Below are positions 49,363 to 58,415 of a stretch of 64,000 nt of DNA, piece after piece. How positions within the stretch are numbered: the stretch's first letter is position 1; each line of letters opens with the position of its first letter. The notes beneath the pieces were generated by a model, which saw only the letters and a program-made list of their open reading frames with translations, was not told where the DNA came from and made no database searches. The stretch comes from JAIQFF01 sp963725615 (lineage in GTDB: Bacteria > Acidobacteriota > Terriglobia > Terriglobales > Acidobacteriaceae), in NCBI GenBank assembly GCA_963725615.1, contig CAVRZO010000003.1, forward strand, positions 434,001 through 498,000, given 5' to 3'. Position numbers and translations under genes: made by a program.

Positions 49363-51747
49363 ATGAGCATCGCCGAAAAGTTCGTCGCCATGGAATACGG
49401 CCCCGCACCCGAGGACCCAAAAGAGGTCCTGGCCTGGCTCGATGTCCATAATCGCCGCTTCGGACATTTCATTGGCGGCGCCTGGCGGCAACCCGCCGAA
49501 GGCGGGTACTTCGAAACCACCGATCCCTCCACAGGGGAAATACTAGCTACAGTTGCCCAGGGATCGGCAGCAGACATTGATGCGGCGGTCCGGGCCGCGA
49601 GCGCAGCTCTACCAAAATGGCAGGCCCTGACTCCGCACGCGCGAGCTCGCTATCTTTATGCCTTGGCGCGAACCGTGCAGAAGCACTCCCGCCGTCTCGC
49701 CGTGCTGGAGACGATGGACAACGGCAAACCGATTCGTGAGAGCCGCGACATTGATATTCCGCTGGTTGTCCGCCACTTCTATCACCACGCCGGCTGGGCG
49801 CAGCTACTCCACCAGGAATTTCCCGGATACACCGCGTGCGGTGTCGTAGGGCAGATCATCCCGTGGAATTTCCCGCTACTGATGCTGGCCTGGAAGATTG
49901 CGCCGGCTCTGGCCACTGGCAACACCGTAGTACTAAAGCCGGCGGAGTTCACGCCACTGACCGCGCTGGCTTTCGCAGAGATCTGCTCGGAAATCGGACT
50001 GCCGCCAGGAGTCGTCAACATCGTCACCGGCGACGGCGCGACGGGCGAAGCGTTGGTGAAGCATCCCGAGGTTGCCAAGATTGCATTCACCGGTTCCACC
50101 GAAGTAGGACGCGCCATTCGCGGCGCAACTGCGTCCAGCCACAAGCGGCTCTCGCTCGAACTGGGAGGCAAATCGCCTTTCATCATCTTCGAAGACGCCG
50201 ATCTCGACAGCGCGGTCGAAGGCCTGGTGGACGGCATCTGGTTCAATCAAGGACAAGTCTGTTGCGCCGGCTCGCGCCTGCTGATGCAGGAAAGCATTGC
50301 GGAGCCGCTCATCGCGAAGGTGCGTGATCGTATGAGCACGCTGCGTGCCGGGTCCCCGCTCGACAAATCCATCGACATCGGCGCCATCGTAGCGCGAGTG
50401 CAGCTAGACCGGATCAAGCGACTCGTGGATCAGGGAGTCGCCGAAGGCGCCACCTGCTGGCAACCGCAAATCGAATTGCCGTCGCGCGGCCTCTACTATC
50501 CGCCGACGTTGCTCAGCAATGTCCATCCCACGTCAATCGTGGCCCAGCAGGAAATTTTTGGTCCAGTGCTGGCAACCATGACGTTCCGCACGCCGAGCGA
50601 AGCGGTCGAACTGGCGAACAACACCGTTTATGGCCTGGCCGCCTGCGTCTGGAGCGAGAGTATCAACGTCGCGCTGCACGTGGCCTCTCAACTGAAAGCC
50701 GGAGTGGTCTGGGTCAATTGCACGAATTTGTTCGACGCCTCCTGTGGATTTGGCGGTTACCGCGAGAGTGGTTACGGACGCGAAGGCGGCAGGGAAGGCT
50801 TGCTCGAGTATCTCGAGCCGGACTGGTTCAAGAATGCTCCGGCACTACCCGCTACGAGGCCGCCAGCCGAACAGAAATCAACGGAAGATTCCGATCCCGC
50901 AACGCCCGCGATTGATCGAACCGTAAAGCTCTACATCGGAGGCAAACAGGCGCGGCCCGACTCGGGCTACAGCATGGAAGTACGTGCCGCCGATGGCCGT
51001 CCTCTGGGCGAGGCCCCGCTGGGCAATCGCAAAGATATTCGCAACGCGGTCGAAGCGGCACACAAGGCCTCGGGATGGGCGAAGACCACGGCGCATAACC
51101 GGGCGCAGGTTCTCTACTACATCGCAGAAAATCTTTCACAGCGCGGTGAGGAGATAGCACGCCGCCTGGCGGCTGCAGTCGGGGAAACTCAGGCCGCATC
51201 CGAAGTAAGCCTCGGCATCGAGCGCATCTTTTCCTATGCGGCGTGGGCGGACAAGTTTGACGGGGCAGTGCACAACCCTCCGTTCCGCAATGTCGCTCTG
51301 GCCATGAATGAACCCCTCGGCACAGTGGGAATCGTTTGTCCGAACCAGGCGCCGCTGCTCGGATTCCTGTCGCTGGTCATGCCGGTGCTTGCGGCGGGGA
51401 ATGTAGCCGTGGTGGTTCCCGCCGAGACGTATCCTTTAATCACTGCCGATTTGTACCAGCTTTTCGACACCAGCGACTTGCCAGGCGGAGCCGTCAACAT
51501 CGTGACCGGCTACGCATCGCAATTGTTGAAGACTCTCGCCGAGCACGACGACGTGGATGCTGTCTGGTGTTTCGCGGATGAAGCCAGCGCAATCGCCGCT
51601 AAGACTTACTCGATTGGGAATCTCAAGCAGGTTTTCACCAATGAAGGCCGCTCCATCGACTGGTTCGACGTGAAGCAGGGAGAAGGCCGCTGGTTCCTGC
51701 AGCATGCCACCCAGGTCAAGAATATTTGGGTGCCGTATGGCGAGTGA
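49363..51747 (+). CDS. Double-domain aldehyde dehydrogenase
   Basis: 794-residue cytoplasmic enzyme. Residues about 25-490 are a complete NAD(P)+-dependent aldehyde dehydrogenase: GQIIPWNFPLLMLAWKIAPA for cofactor binding, FTGSTEVGRAIRG, the catalytic Glu in LELGGKSPFIIFEDAD and nucleophile Cys in NQGQVCCAGSRLL. Residues about 520-794 are a second ALDH-like domain (KLYIGGKQARPDSGYSMEV, PLGTVGIVCPNQAPLLGFLS) that has neither the ELGGK nor the catalytic Cys block and ends KNIWVPYGE. Proteins of this length and layout often neighbour deoC, consistent with acetaldehyde oxidation after deoxyribose cleavage. The second domain may be structural. It follows deoC by 67 nt; coupling to the ribokinase gene is broken by a repeat spacer. 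Confidence 0.85.
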   Translation: MSIAEKFVAMEYGPAPEDPKEVLAWLDVHNRRFGHFIGGAWRQPAEGGYFETTDPSTGEILATVAQGSAADIDAAVRAASAALPKWQALTPHARARYLYALARTVQKHSRRLAVLETMDNGKPIRESRDIDIPLVVRHFYHHAGWAQLLHQEFPGYTACGVVGQIIPWNFPLLMLAWKIAPALATGNTVVLKPAEFTPLTALAFAEICSEIGLPPGVVNIVTGDGATGEALVKHPEVAKIAFTGSTEVGRAIRGATASSHKRLSLELGGKSPFIIFEDADLDSAVEGLVDGIWFNQGQVCCAGSRLLMQESIAEPLIAKVRDRMSTLRAGSPLDKSIDIGAIVARVQLDRIKRLVDQGVAEGATCWQPQIELPSRGLYYPPTLLSNVHPTSIVAQQEIFGPVLATMTFRTPSEAVELANNTVYGLAACVWSESINVALHVASQLKAGVVWVNCTNLFDASCGFGGYRESGYGREGGREGLLEYLEPDWFKNAPALPATRPPAEQKSTEDSDPATPAIDRTVKLYIGGKQARPDSGYSMEVRAADGRPLGEAPLGNRKDIRNAVEAAHKASGWAKTTAHNRAQVLYYIAENLSQRGEEIARRLAAAVGETQAASEVSLGIERIFSYAAWADKFDGAVHNPPFRNVALAMNEPLGTVGIVCPNQAPLLGFLSLVMPVLAAGNVAVVVPAETYPLITADLYQLFDTSDLPGGAVNIVTGYASQLLKTLAEHDDVDAVWCFADEASAIAAKTYSIGNLKQVFTNEGRSIDWFDVKQGEGRWFLQHATQVKNIWVPYGE

Positions 51748-51779
51748 GTTGTCGAGTTCCTGATTTCGCTCCACGGTTC

Positions 51780-51887
51780 CTTTGCGCTCTTTGTGGAATT
51801 CTTTGCGACCTTTGCGGTTTAAGATTTTGTCCTTTCTGGTCGAGATCACAATCCTCGACCGCAAAGGATTCCGCAAACAACGCAAAG
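51780..51887. repeat. GCAAAG-type imperfect inverted repeat
   Basis: The left arm CTTTGCGCTCTTTGTGGAAT (from 51780) and CTTTGCGACCTTTGCGGT (51801-51818) pair imperfectly with ACCGCAAAGGATTCCGCAAA (from 51858) and CAACGCAAAG (to 51887). This is the same family as 5415-5535, but no GxxExxY gene is present here. It lies between the aldehyde dehydrogenase and ribokinase genes. Confidence 0.7.
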
Positions 51888-52016
51888 ACTTCGGAGTGAG
51901 GACACTACCAACTTGTCGCATCCGTTGACACAATCCGAGCCGCAAAATAGACTCGGCCTTCTTCACCTCGGCACTTCGTAGTCGCGATCAAATCTATCGA
52001 CCGGGTCTCCTGAATC

Positions 52017-52952
52017 ATGGCAAAAATTCCTCGAATTGCGGTGGTGGGCAGCGCGAATATTGACTTGGTAACATTCGCGAACCGATTTCCCAAGGCAGGC
52101 GAAACCATCTTTGGCCAAAGGTTCGACCTCGGGTTCGGCGGCAAGGGCGCCAATCAGGCAGTCGCGGCCAAGCTTTGCGGAGCCAATGTTTTCATGGTGG
52201 CCCGGGTGGGCAGCGACCTCTTCGGTCCTGCCACGATTGAAAATTTCAAGAAGCTGGGCATCGATGCGACCCACGTGAAGCAGGTGGTAGGCGTATCCAG
52301 CGGGGTGGCGCCCATCTTTGTCGAGCCCAACGGGCAAAACCGAATCCTGGTGGTGAAGGGAGCGAACGACGAGTTGAAACCCGCCGGTGTGGATGCCGCA
52401 GCTGACTTGCTGAAGGCCGTCGACTGCATCGTTCTCCAGTTCGAGATTCCCGTCGAGACGGTCTATCACACCATCGCGTTCGCGCGAAAGAACAGCATTC
52501 GCTGCATTCTCAATCCCGCGCCCGCTCAGCCCATTGATTTCAAATTTGTGGAAGGCCTGGACTACTTCGTTCCTAACGAGAGTGAGGCCGAGACTATCAC
52601 CAGGATGCCGGTCAAAGATCTCGACGACGCGAAAAAGTGCGCTGAGAAACTGCTGGGCTATGGCATCAAGCGCGTCATCATTACACTCGGCGCGAACGGC
52701 TCGCTGCTTGCGGGAAGGGAAGGCATGGAACACGTGCCCGCATTTCCGGTGAAGAGCATCGATAGCACAGGAGCGGGCGACGCTTTTATCGGCAGCTTCG
52801 CGGTGTTCCTGGGAGAAGGCCTTCCCGAGCGGGACGCTGTAAAACGCGCCAACCTGTACGCCGGACTCTCAACCACCGGTATCGGAACGCAAAAATCCTT
52901 CTACGATCGCGCCCGTTTTGACGCGGAGTGGACGGCGCGCGGCAAATCCTGA
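52017..52952 (+). CDS. rbsK: Ribokinase (PfkB family)
   Basis: Cytoplasmic kinase making ribose 5-phosphate from ribose and ATP; 311 residues, the expected length. PfkB signature 1 is GGKGANQAVAAKLCGANV near residue 40, signature 2 DSTGAGDAFIGSFAVFLGEG near 250, whose first Asp of GAGD is the catalytic base. The N-terminal VVGSANIDLV and the NPAPAQPID segment are specific to ribokinase rather than fructokinase. It would capture ribose released by the nucleoside hydrolases of this region. Start ATG 52017 is preceded by a weak purine-rich site. The next gene begins 43 nt later. Confidence 0.9.
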   Translation: MAKIPRIAVVGSANIDLVTFANRFPKAGETIFGQRFDLGFGGKGANQAVAAKLCGANVFMVARVGSDLFGPATIENFKKLGIDATHVKQVVGVSSGVAPIFVEPNGQNRILVVKGANDELKPAGVDAAADLLKAVDCIVLQFEIPVETVYHTIAFARKNSIRCILNPAPAQPIDFKFVEGLDYFVPNESEAETITRMPVKDLDDAKKCAEKLLGYGIKRVIITLGANGSLLAGREGMEHVPAFPVKSIDSTGAGDAFIGSFAVFLGEGLPERDAVKRANLYAGLSTTGIGTQKSFYDRARFDAEWTARGKS

Positions 52953-52995
52953 CGCCATTCGCGGGCCCGAACCTTGTTTTGTTTCTTGATTCGAT

Positions 52996-53919
52996 ATGAA
53001 GACACGAACCATTGCGATCATTGTTCTATGCCTTATCTCCGTGTCCATCGCGCTTGGCCAGGCGCACTACGACCCCACGGCTGAGACCCAAACTATTCTG
53101 TTGTGGGACAACGGCGCTCCCGGAGCGTTGGGGCAAGGTGGCGACGATAGGCCCACTCTGACTCTCTACCGCCCCTGGCGGCCGAACGTCTCGGGTACGG
53201 CGGTCATTGTTGCTCCCGGCGGCGGATATGGAGGTCTCGCCGCCAACCACGAAGGCCGGCAAGTGGCGAACTGGTTCAACGCCATGGGTGTGACCGCTTT
53301 CGTTCTCAAGTACCGCCTTGGGCCGCGCTACCATCACCCCATCGAGCTGGGAGATGCGCAACGGGCAATTCGGTTGGTGCGCAGCCGCGCGAAAGAGTTC
53401 GATGTCTCGCCGGATCGGATTGGAATCATGGGCTTCTCGGCTGGCGGACATCTTGCTTCGACCACTGCAACCCACTTCGACGGCGGGAATTCCGCAGCCG
53501 CGGACCCGATCGATCACGCCGGCAGCCGTCCCGATTTTGTCATACTGGGATACCCGGTCATAACTTTCGAACCGCCCTACGTCAATGTGGGATCGGCCAA
53601 GAACCTGTTGGGCGACAATCCAGACCCGAAGCTGGTTCAGGAACTCTCGAACGAGCTTCACGTCACTCCTCAGACCCCGCCAACGTTCTTGTTCACCACC
53701 AGCGAAGACACTGTGGTGCCCCCGGAGAACAGTGTGAGCTTTTACCTGGCGCTGCATAAGGCCGGTGTCCCCGCGGAAATGCATGTGTTCGAGAAGGGCC
53801 CGCATGGAGTTGGTCTTGCCCTGGCTGATCCGGCCCTGGCCGAGTGGCCGGTGCTTCTCGCAAACTGGATGCGCCAGAGAGGGCTATTGACCAAGCCGAA
53901 CGACGGGATGACGAAGTAG
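52996..53919 (+). CDS. Secreted alpha/beta-hydrolase esterase
   Basis: 307-residue exported hydrolase. Signal peptide (TIAIIVLCLISVSIALGQ). Oxyanion-hole loop APGGGYGGL, nucleophile Ser in GIMGFSAGGHLAS, Asp in TTSEDTVVPP and His in EKGPHGVGLA complete the catalytic triad in the normal order. The family (BD-FAE-like, PF20434) includes acetyl-xylan and feruloyl esterases, so deacylation of a sugar or related ester is probable; it could remove acyl groups from sugars or nucleosides in this context. Start ATG 52996 lies 43 nt after ribokinase, consistent with cotranscription. Confidence 0.84.
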   Translation: MKTRTIAIIVLCLISVSIALGQAHYDPTAETQTILLWDNGAPGALGQGGDDRPTLTLYRPWRPNVSGTAVIVAPGGGYGGLAANHEGRQVANWFNAMGVTAFVLKYRLGPRYHHPIELGDAQRAIRLVRSRAKEFDVSPDRIGIMGFSAGGHLASTTATHFDGGNSAAADPIDHAGSRPDFVILGYPVITFEPPYVNVGSAKNLLGDNPDPKLVQELSNELHVTPQTPPTFLFTTSEDTVVPPENSVSFYLALHKAGVPAEMHVFEKGPHGVGLALADPALAEWPVLLANWMRQRGLLTKPNDGMTK

Positions 53920-54104
53920 TGCTTTCCTCGTCCGGAGCCCATGTCTTTCTTTACACGCTGTGCGCCTGCTGACACAGGTTCGATCTCGTCTTGCTCTTGT
54001 AAGTCTAGTTTCATCAATCAAAATCAGTTTGGCCGCTTCGCTGCAATGGGATTACGCTGTTGGTCCTCGGGTTTGTCTTTCATCTTCCTGGCACTTGGGA
54101 ACTT

Positions 54105-55274
54105 ATGGGCTGGAGCTTAAGAAGGTCGTGGCGGGCGGTTGCAGCAATGGTGTTGTGCCTGCTTATTCTGCTCGCCGGTGTCGTTGGCTGGAGAGCGTCC
54201 AGAGCATTACGCACAGCCACCCAGGAAGTTCGGACTGAGGGCGAGATACGGTTTACCGCCCGGCCACTTCCCGAGCCCCAGGAACAAGACTTCGAATCAA
54301 TCAGCACGCCGGCGGTATTCTTCCAGGCCGCCCGCTTCCTTGGCAACCTCTACATCGCAGGCCCGGCCGGGCTCTCGCAATATAACGCCAGCGGGACCCT
54401 GCTCAAGCATTACGCGGTTGGACGAGAGTTGCCCTCGTCTCCGCTGGTGGCCATCGCTCCGGCGGTGCTGGCGGATTCGCGCGAACCGGAACTCGTCATC
54501 GCCACGGCGCAAGATGGCTTGTTGGCCTTCAACGGTCGTGCCTTCCGCCAGATTTTGCCGCAGGATCCAAATGCGCGCACCATTACCTCGATCTTGCCCG
54601 CCGCTTCCGGACATCTCTTGATTGGAACCAGGAAGCGCGGCGTCTTGCTCTACGACGGAAAGAAAATAACGGTTCTCCACTCGACGCTGAGCAATCTTTA
54701 CGTCACAACGCTCGGCGGCATGGAATCCGATCTCTGGGTTGGAACTCTCACCCAGGGCGTGCTCCACTGGCACGCCGGCGAGACCGATTCCTTCGGTGAA
54801 GAGCAGGGACTGCCCGACCGCCAGGTACAGTCAATCGCAGTTTCAGGGAACACAACATTCGTCGGCACCGTGCTCGGCGTCGCGGTCTTTGAGAGTGGAC
54901 GTTTTTCTCGCACGCTGGCTGAAGGGGTTCTTACCACTGCGTTGCTGCCGAATGCCGGGCAGCTCTTCGTGGGCTCTGAAGATCAAGGTGTGATCGCCAT
55001 CCCGCTGGAAGGAAGGCATCGCCGCAATTCTGCTCCGGCGGATGCCGCAGAATTGGCCGAAGTCCATCAGCTCTTCGCCATGGATGATGCTGTTTTTGCC
55101 TTGACCCGCAGCGGTCTGTATCACATGGGAGCTCATGGCTTCGGCTGGCAGGCAGTCTTGCGGCCGGGAGACGGCGGTGTTGAGCGATCGCAATGTATCC
55201 GCGTTGGCCGCGGACGGCAAAGGCCGCCTCTGGGTCGGCTACTTCGACCGCGGCCTCGACCGCCTGGAGACTGA
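54105..55274 (+). CDS. Two-component-regulator-propeller-like protein, 5' fragment (frameshifted)
   Basis: Start ATG 54105 (MGWSLRRSWRAVAAM) follows GGGA by 5 nt; a single N-terminal hydrophobic helix (VLCLLILLAGVVGW) may anchor the protein in the membrane. The rest is a beta-propeller of Reg_prop-type repeats: GNLYIAGPAGLSQYNAS, GHLLIGTRKRGVLLYDGKKI, SDLWVGTLTQGVLHWHAG. An extra base near 55173-55177 breaks the frame after FGWQAVLRPGDGG; deleting it continues into VLSDRNVSALAADGKG. The tail RGRQRPPLGRLLRPRPRPPGD is therefore non-native. The intact protein has about 640 residues and lacks a histidine kinase domain. Confidence 0.7.
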   Translation: MGWSLRRSWRAVAAMVLCLLILLAGVVGWRASRALRTATQEVRTEGEIRFTARPLPEPQEQDFESISTPAVFFQAARFLGNLYIAGPAGLSQYNASGTLLKHYAVGRELPSSPLVAIAPAVLADSREPELVIATAQDGLLAFNGRAFRQILPQDPNARTITSILPAASGHLLIGTRKRGVLLYDGKKITVLHSTLSNLYVTTLGGMESDLWVGTLTQGVLHWHAGETDSFGEEQGLPDRQVQSIAVSGNTTFVGTVLGVAVFESGRFSRTLAEGVLTTALLPNAGQLFVGSEDQGVIAIPLEGRHRRNSAPADAAELAEVHQLFAMDDAVFALTRSGLYHMGAHGFGWQAVLRPGDGGVERSQCIRVGRGRQRPPLGRLLRPRPRPPGD

Positions 55275-56034
55275 TCACGGACCCGCCACCCATGTCGAAA
55301 ACGAACACGTGTTCTGCGTGAATCGCATCCTGCCCAACCTGAAAGACGGAACCATTGACGTCGCCACCGCCAACGGACTGGTTCGCTTCGATTCCGCCGG
55401 CAGCCAGGAGCAGGTCCTCACTCGCGCCGACGGCCTCATCGCTGACCACGTCACCGACGTGGCTTTCTATCAGGACGGCCTGGCCCTGGCGACGCCAGCC
55501 GGGCTGACGTTTCTCGACGCCACCGGCGCGCGCAGCATGTACGCGTTCCAGGGACTGGTCAACAACCACGTGTATGCCCTCGGCGTGTCGGGCGATGAAT
55601 TGATGGCGGGCACGCTGGGTGGTCTTTCTCAGCTCGAGAAGGGCGACGTGCAAGTCAGCTACACGACTGCAACGCCCGGCCTCAAGCATAACTGGATCAC
55701 AGCGGTAGTGCCCGTTGGCGCCGAATGGATGATCGGAACCTACGGAGCGGGTGTGCTCGGACTCGACCGCTCGGGTCACTTCCACTCCTTCGAAACTGCC
55801 ACCGGACCATTCGAGATCAATCCCAATGCCATGCTGGTCACCCCCAGTCATGCGTTCGCGGGCACGCTGGGCAAAGGCTTGTACGTGTATGAGCGCGAAT
55901 CCGACCGCTGGTTCGCAGTCGAGCGTGGACTGCCTTCCCCCAACGTAACCGCGCTCGCCCTCTCCAACGGATATCTCTACGTGGGCACGGACAACGGTCT
56001 GGTTCGCGTGCTGGAGCAGAAGCTGCATCCATGA
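55135..56034 (+). CDS. Propeller protein, 3' fragment (frameshifted)
   Basis: C-terminal half of the propeller protein, with repeats GKGRLWVGYFDRGLDRLE, GTIDVATANGLVRFDSAG, EWMIGTYGAGVLGLDR and GYLYVGTDNGLVRVLEQ, each ending in a glycine-rich turn. Family sequence begins about residue 15 (AVLSDRNVSAL). The TGA stop overlaps the ATG of the VIT-VWA gene (ATGA at 56031-56034), so the two are translationally coupled. It is probably extracytoplasmic if the 5' fragment's single helix is an anchor. Confidence 0.72.
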   Translation: MASAGRQSCGRETAVLSDRNVSALAADGKGRLWVGYFDRGLDRLETDHGPATHVENEHVFCVNRILPNLKDGTIDVATANGLVRFDSAGSQEQVLTRADGLIADHVTDVAFYQDGLALATPAGLTFLDATGARSMYAFQGLVNNHVYALGVSGDELMAGTLGGLSQLEKGDVQVSYTTATPGLKHNWITAVVPVGAEWMIGTYGAGVLGLDRSGHFHSFETATGPFEINPNAMLVTPSHAFAGTLGKGLYVYERESDRWFAVERGLPSPNVTALALSNGYLYVGTDNGLVRVLEQKLHP

Positions 56035-58415
56035 AAAAGAAGATGCTCATGCTCTTCGCGTTGCTGTTCGCCCCGGCACTGCTCCTGGCAGATGCGGGCA
56101 TCCTGATTCCACGCGATAAAGCACAGCCTGACCCGGCGATCCTCTCTCTCGAGGAAATGGAGATTACCGTTCGCATCGACAATGGTGATGCGCGCGTCTT
56201 CGTGCGGCAGATTTTCGCCAACCACACCAGCAAGATCGAAGAAGGGAACTACATCTTCGCGCTGCCCAGCCAGGCCACGGTTTCCGATTTTGCGGTTTGG
56301 GACGGGCCCACTCGCATTCCAGCGGTCGTGCTCGAACGCAAGCGGGCAGAAGATATCTACACCCAGCTCAAGCAGCAGGCGATTGATCCCGGGTTATTGC
56401 AGATGGGAGAACGCGGCTCGGAAGAAGCCAAGCGCAGCTCGGTGTTCAGCGCGCGCATCGTCCCCATTCAGCCGCATGGAACCAAACGCCTGGAGATCGA
56501 GTATCACCAATCCATTCCGGTCGAGAACCTGAAATCGTATTTCGCGATTCCCCTGCGCCCGGACGCGTACTCGTCGCAGGTCGCACGGCATCTTCGCATC
56601 AACTTCGAACTGCATTCGGAGCACTCAATCTCAAACTTCCAGGCCACCGCGAAGGTGTTCCCGGTAAAACTCGACGAAAATACGCCGCACTCGGTAAAGG
56701 GAAGCTTCCAAGGCGACAACGTAAATCTTTCCGAGGACTTTGTCGCCACGTATGACCTCGATGCTTCCGGAGCCGACACCCTGAACGTGCTGACCTACAG
56801 AAATCCGGTAAGCCCACAGCCCGCGCCCACGGAGACCGCGCCAGTCAGAAGCACCAACGAGCCGGGGTTTTTCGAGGCCGAAGCTCTGCTTGGCAGCAAG
56901 AACTCGATGCCGAGTGCAAGTGGGAACCCGGCGACTGGTGTCCCGAAAACGTTGGTGATCCTCTTCGATACGTCGCTCTCGATGCAGTGGGAAAAGCTGG
57001 AGCGCAGTTATCAGGCTTTGGAGAGTCTGCTGCGCACGCTGCGGCCTTCCGACCGTTTCAATCTGCTGTTGTTCAATAACCAGGTCCAGACTTTTCAGCC
57101 CGCCCCCGTCTTAGCTGAGCCGCTCACCGTGCAGCGCGCTTTGGACTTCGTCCGCTCGAGCAAGCTCCGAGGTGGCACCGATCTTCAAAAAGCGCTTCAG
57201 ACTGGACTGCAGCAGTGTTCTGGCTCAGGAGCGGTCAGCCCTTATCTGATATTGCTGAGCGACGGTGGCGCCACCCGTGGCCCCATCCAGAACGGCAAGC
57301 TCGCCAGCTGGTATGCAGAGAGTTGGAAACATCTGGCGGAGAACCAACGTCCGCGCACCTACATTTTCGGAGTGGGCGACGATGCCAACCTGCCGCTGCT
57401 AAGTGTGCTGGCCCGGCAGGATGGTTTGCTGGAGCACGTGCTCTCCACCGAGCCCGCCGAATTCAAGCTGAATTCGTTCCTCTCCAAGATCGGGCGCACC
57501 CCTATCGGCGAATTGATTCTGGCTGTGGCCCCGGAATCGGCGGTGGACACGGTTTACCCGCTGCAGGATTCCATCTTCGCGGGGTCGCTTGCTTCCTGGG
57601 TGGGGCGGTATCAGGCTGCGAAAGAGAACGTAACGTTCACGGTCCACGGTGTGCGCGATGGCGCATCGGTCGATATGTCAGCGAAGGCCAACTTGCCGCG
57701 CGAAGCCCTCGATCATGCACAGCTCCCCCGCCTTTGGGCCAGGGCTCGTGTGGATGCCCTGCTGGAAAAAATCCAGCGCGAAGGTGAAGATCAAGCCACC
57801 ATCGATGAAATCATCCGCCTCGCCCGGCAGTACAAATTTGTTACTCCTTATACGTCCTTTCTTGCCGTGCCCCGCGCGTTGTTGCGGCCCCGCGTCATTC
57901 GTCCCGGAGATCCTGTGCTGCGGGTCAAGACCGATGAATCCATCTCGTCGGTCACCGCGCTCTTTCCGTTTGGCTTGGTACAGAAACTCCGCTACCTCTC
58001 CGGAGAGGACGTGTGGCAGACAAGATTTCTCGCTCCCGACGATATGCAGGATGGCACCTACACCGTCCGCCTGGTGTTGCGAGACCGCGCTGGCCACACC
58101 TATCGTGAATTCAAGACGTTCGTCATCGCCAGCACGCCGCCCGTGGTTCAGATAAAACTCAGTAGCAGGCGCTATCATCGCGGCCAGTCAATCGATCTTA
58201 AAGCCAGTGCCTCACAGAGCACACGTACGTTAGTCGCAAGACTGGAAGGCGCCGCCCCGGTGGCGCTGAATTGGGATGCACGCGCAGGTATCAATGCAGG
58301 ACAGTTGATCATCCCTGAGCAGACGGTGCCCGGGAAGTACAAGCTGACCGTGACCGCGGAAGATATCGCCCACAACATTGGGACACAGGAGGTGCAGATT
58401 GAAGTGCTTCCCTGA
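56031..58415 (+). CDS. VIT and von Willebrand factor A domain protein
   Basis: 794-residue exported protein. Signal peptide LMLFALLFAPALLLA, then a VIT domain (residues about 20-200: MEITVRIDNGDARVFVRQIF, PSQATVSDFAVWDGPTRIP, VLERKRAEDIYTQLKQQA), then a VWA domain at about 300-490. The metal-ion-dependent adhesion site is present as DTSLSM, with GGTDLQ and LLSDGGAT, so divalent-metal ligand binding is plausible. The C-terminal third is beta-rich with an Ig-like end (AEDIAHNIGTQEVQIEVL). This is the bacterial relative of inter-alpha-trypsin-inhibitor heavy chains, found in surface or secretion-linked operons. It overlaps the propeller gene by 4 bases and the TPR gene by 17. Confidence 0.86.
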   Translation: MKKKMLMLFALLFAPALLLADAGILIPRDKAQPDPAILSLEEMEITVRIDNGDARVFVRQIFANHTSKIEEGNYIFALPSQATVSDFAVWDGPTRIPAVVLERKRAEDIYTQLKQQAIDPGLLQMGERGSEEAKRSSVFSARIVPIQPHGTKRLEIEYHQSIPVENLKSYFAIPLRPDAYSSQVARHLRINFELHSEHSISNFQATAKVFPVKLDENTPHSVKGSFQGDNVNLSEDFVATYDLDASGADTLNVLTYRNPVSPQPAPTETAPVRSTNEPGFFEAEALLGSKNSMPSASGNPATGVPKTLVILFDTSLSMQWEKLERSYQALESLLRTLRPSDRFNLLLFNNQVQTFQPAPVLAEPLTVQRALDFVRSSKLRGGTDLQKALQTGLQQCSGSGAVSPYLILLSDGGATRGPIQNGKLASWYAESWKHLAENQRPRTYIFGVGDDANLPLLSVLARQDGLLEHVLSTEPAEFKLNSFLSKIGRTPIGELILAVAPESAVDTVYPLQDSIFAGSLASWVGRYQAAKENVTFTVHGVRDGASVDMSAKANLPREALDHAQLPRLWARARVDALLEKIQREGEDQATIDEIIRLARQYKFVTPYTSFLAVPRALLRPRVIRPGDPVLRVKTDESISSVTALFPFGLVQKLRYLSGEDVWQTRFLAPDDMQDGTYTVRLVLRDRAGHTYREFKTFVIASTPPVVQIKLSSRRYHRGQSIDLKASASQSTRTLVARLEGAAPVALNWDARAGINAGQLIIPEQTVPGKYKLTVTAEDIAHNIGTQEVQIEVLP
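58387..58392 (+). promoter_or_regulatory. Ribosome-binding site that fixes a TTG start
   Basis: AGGAGG, 6 nt upstream of TTG 58399, inside the end of the VIT-VWA gene. No ATG or GTG start in the frame has such a site; GTG at 58435 is the alternative, without a comparable SD. Confidence 0.75.
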
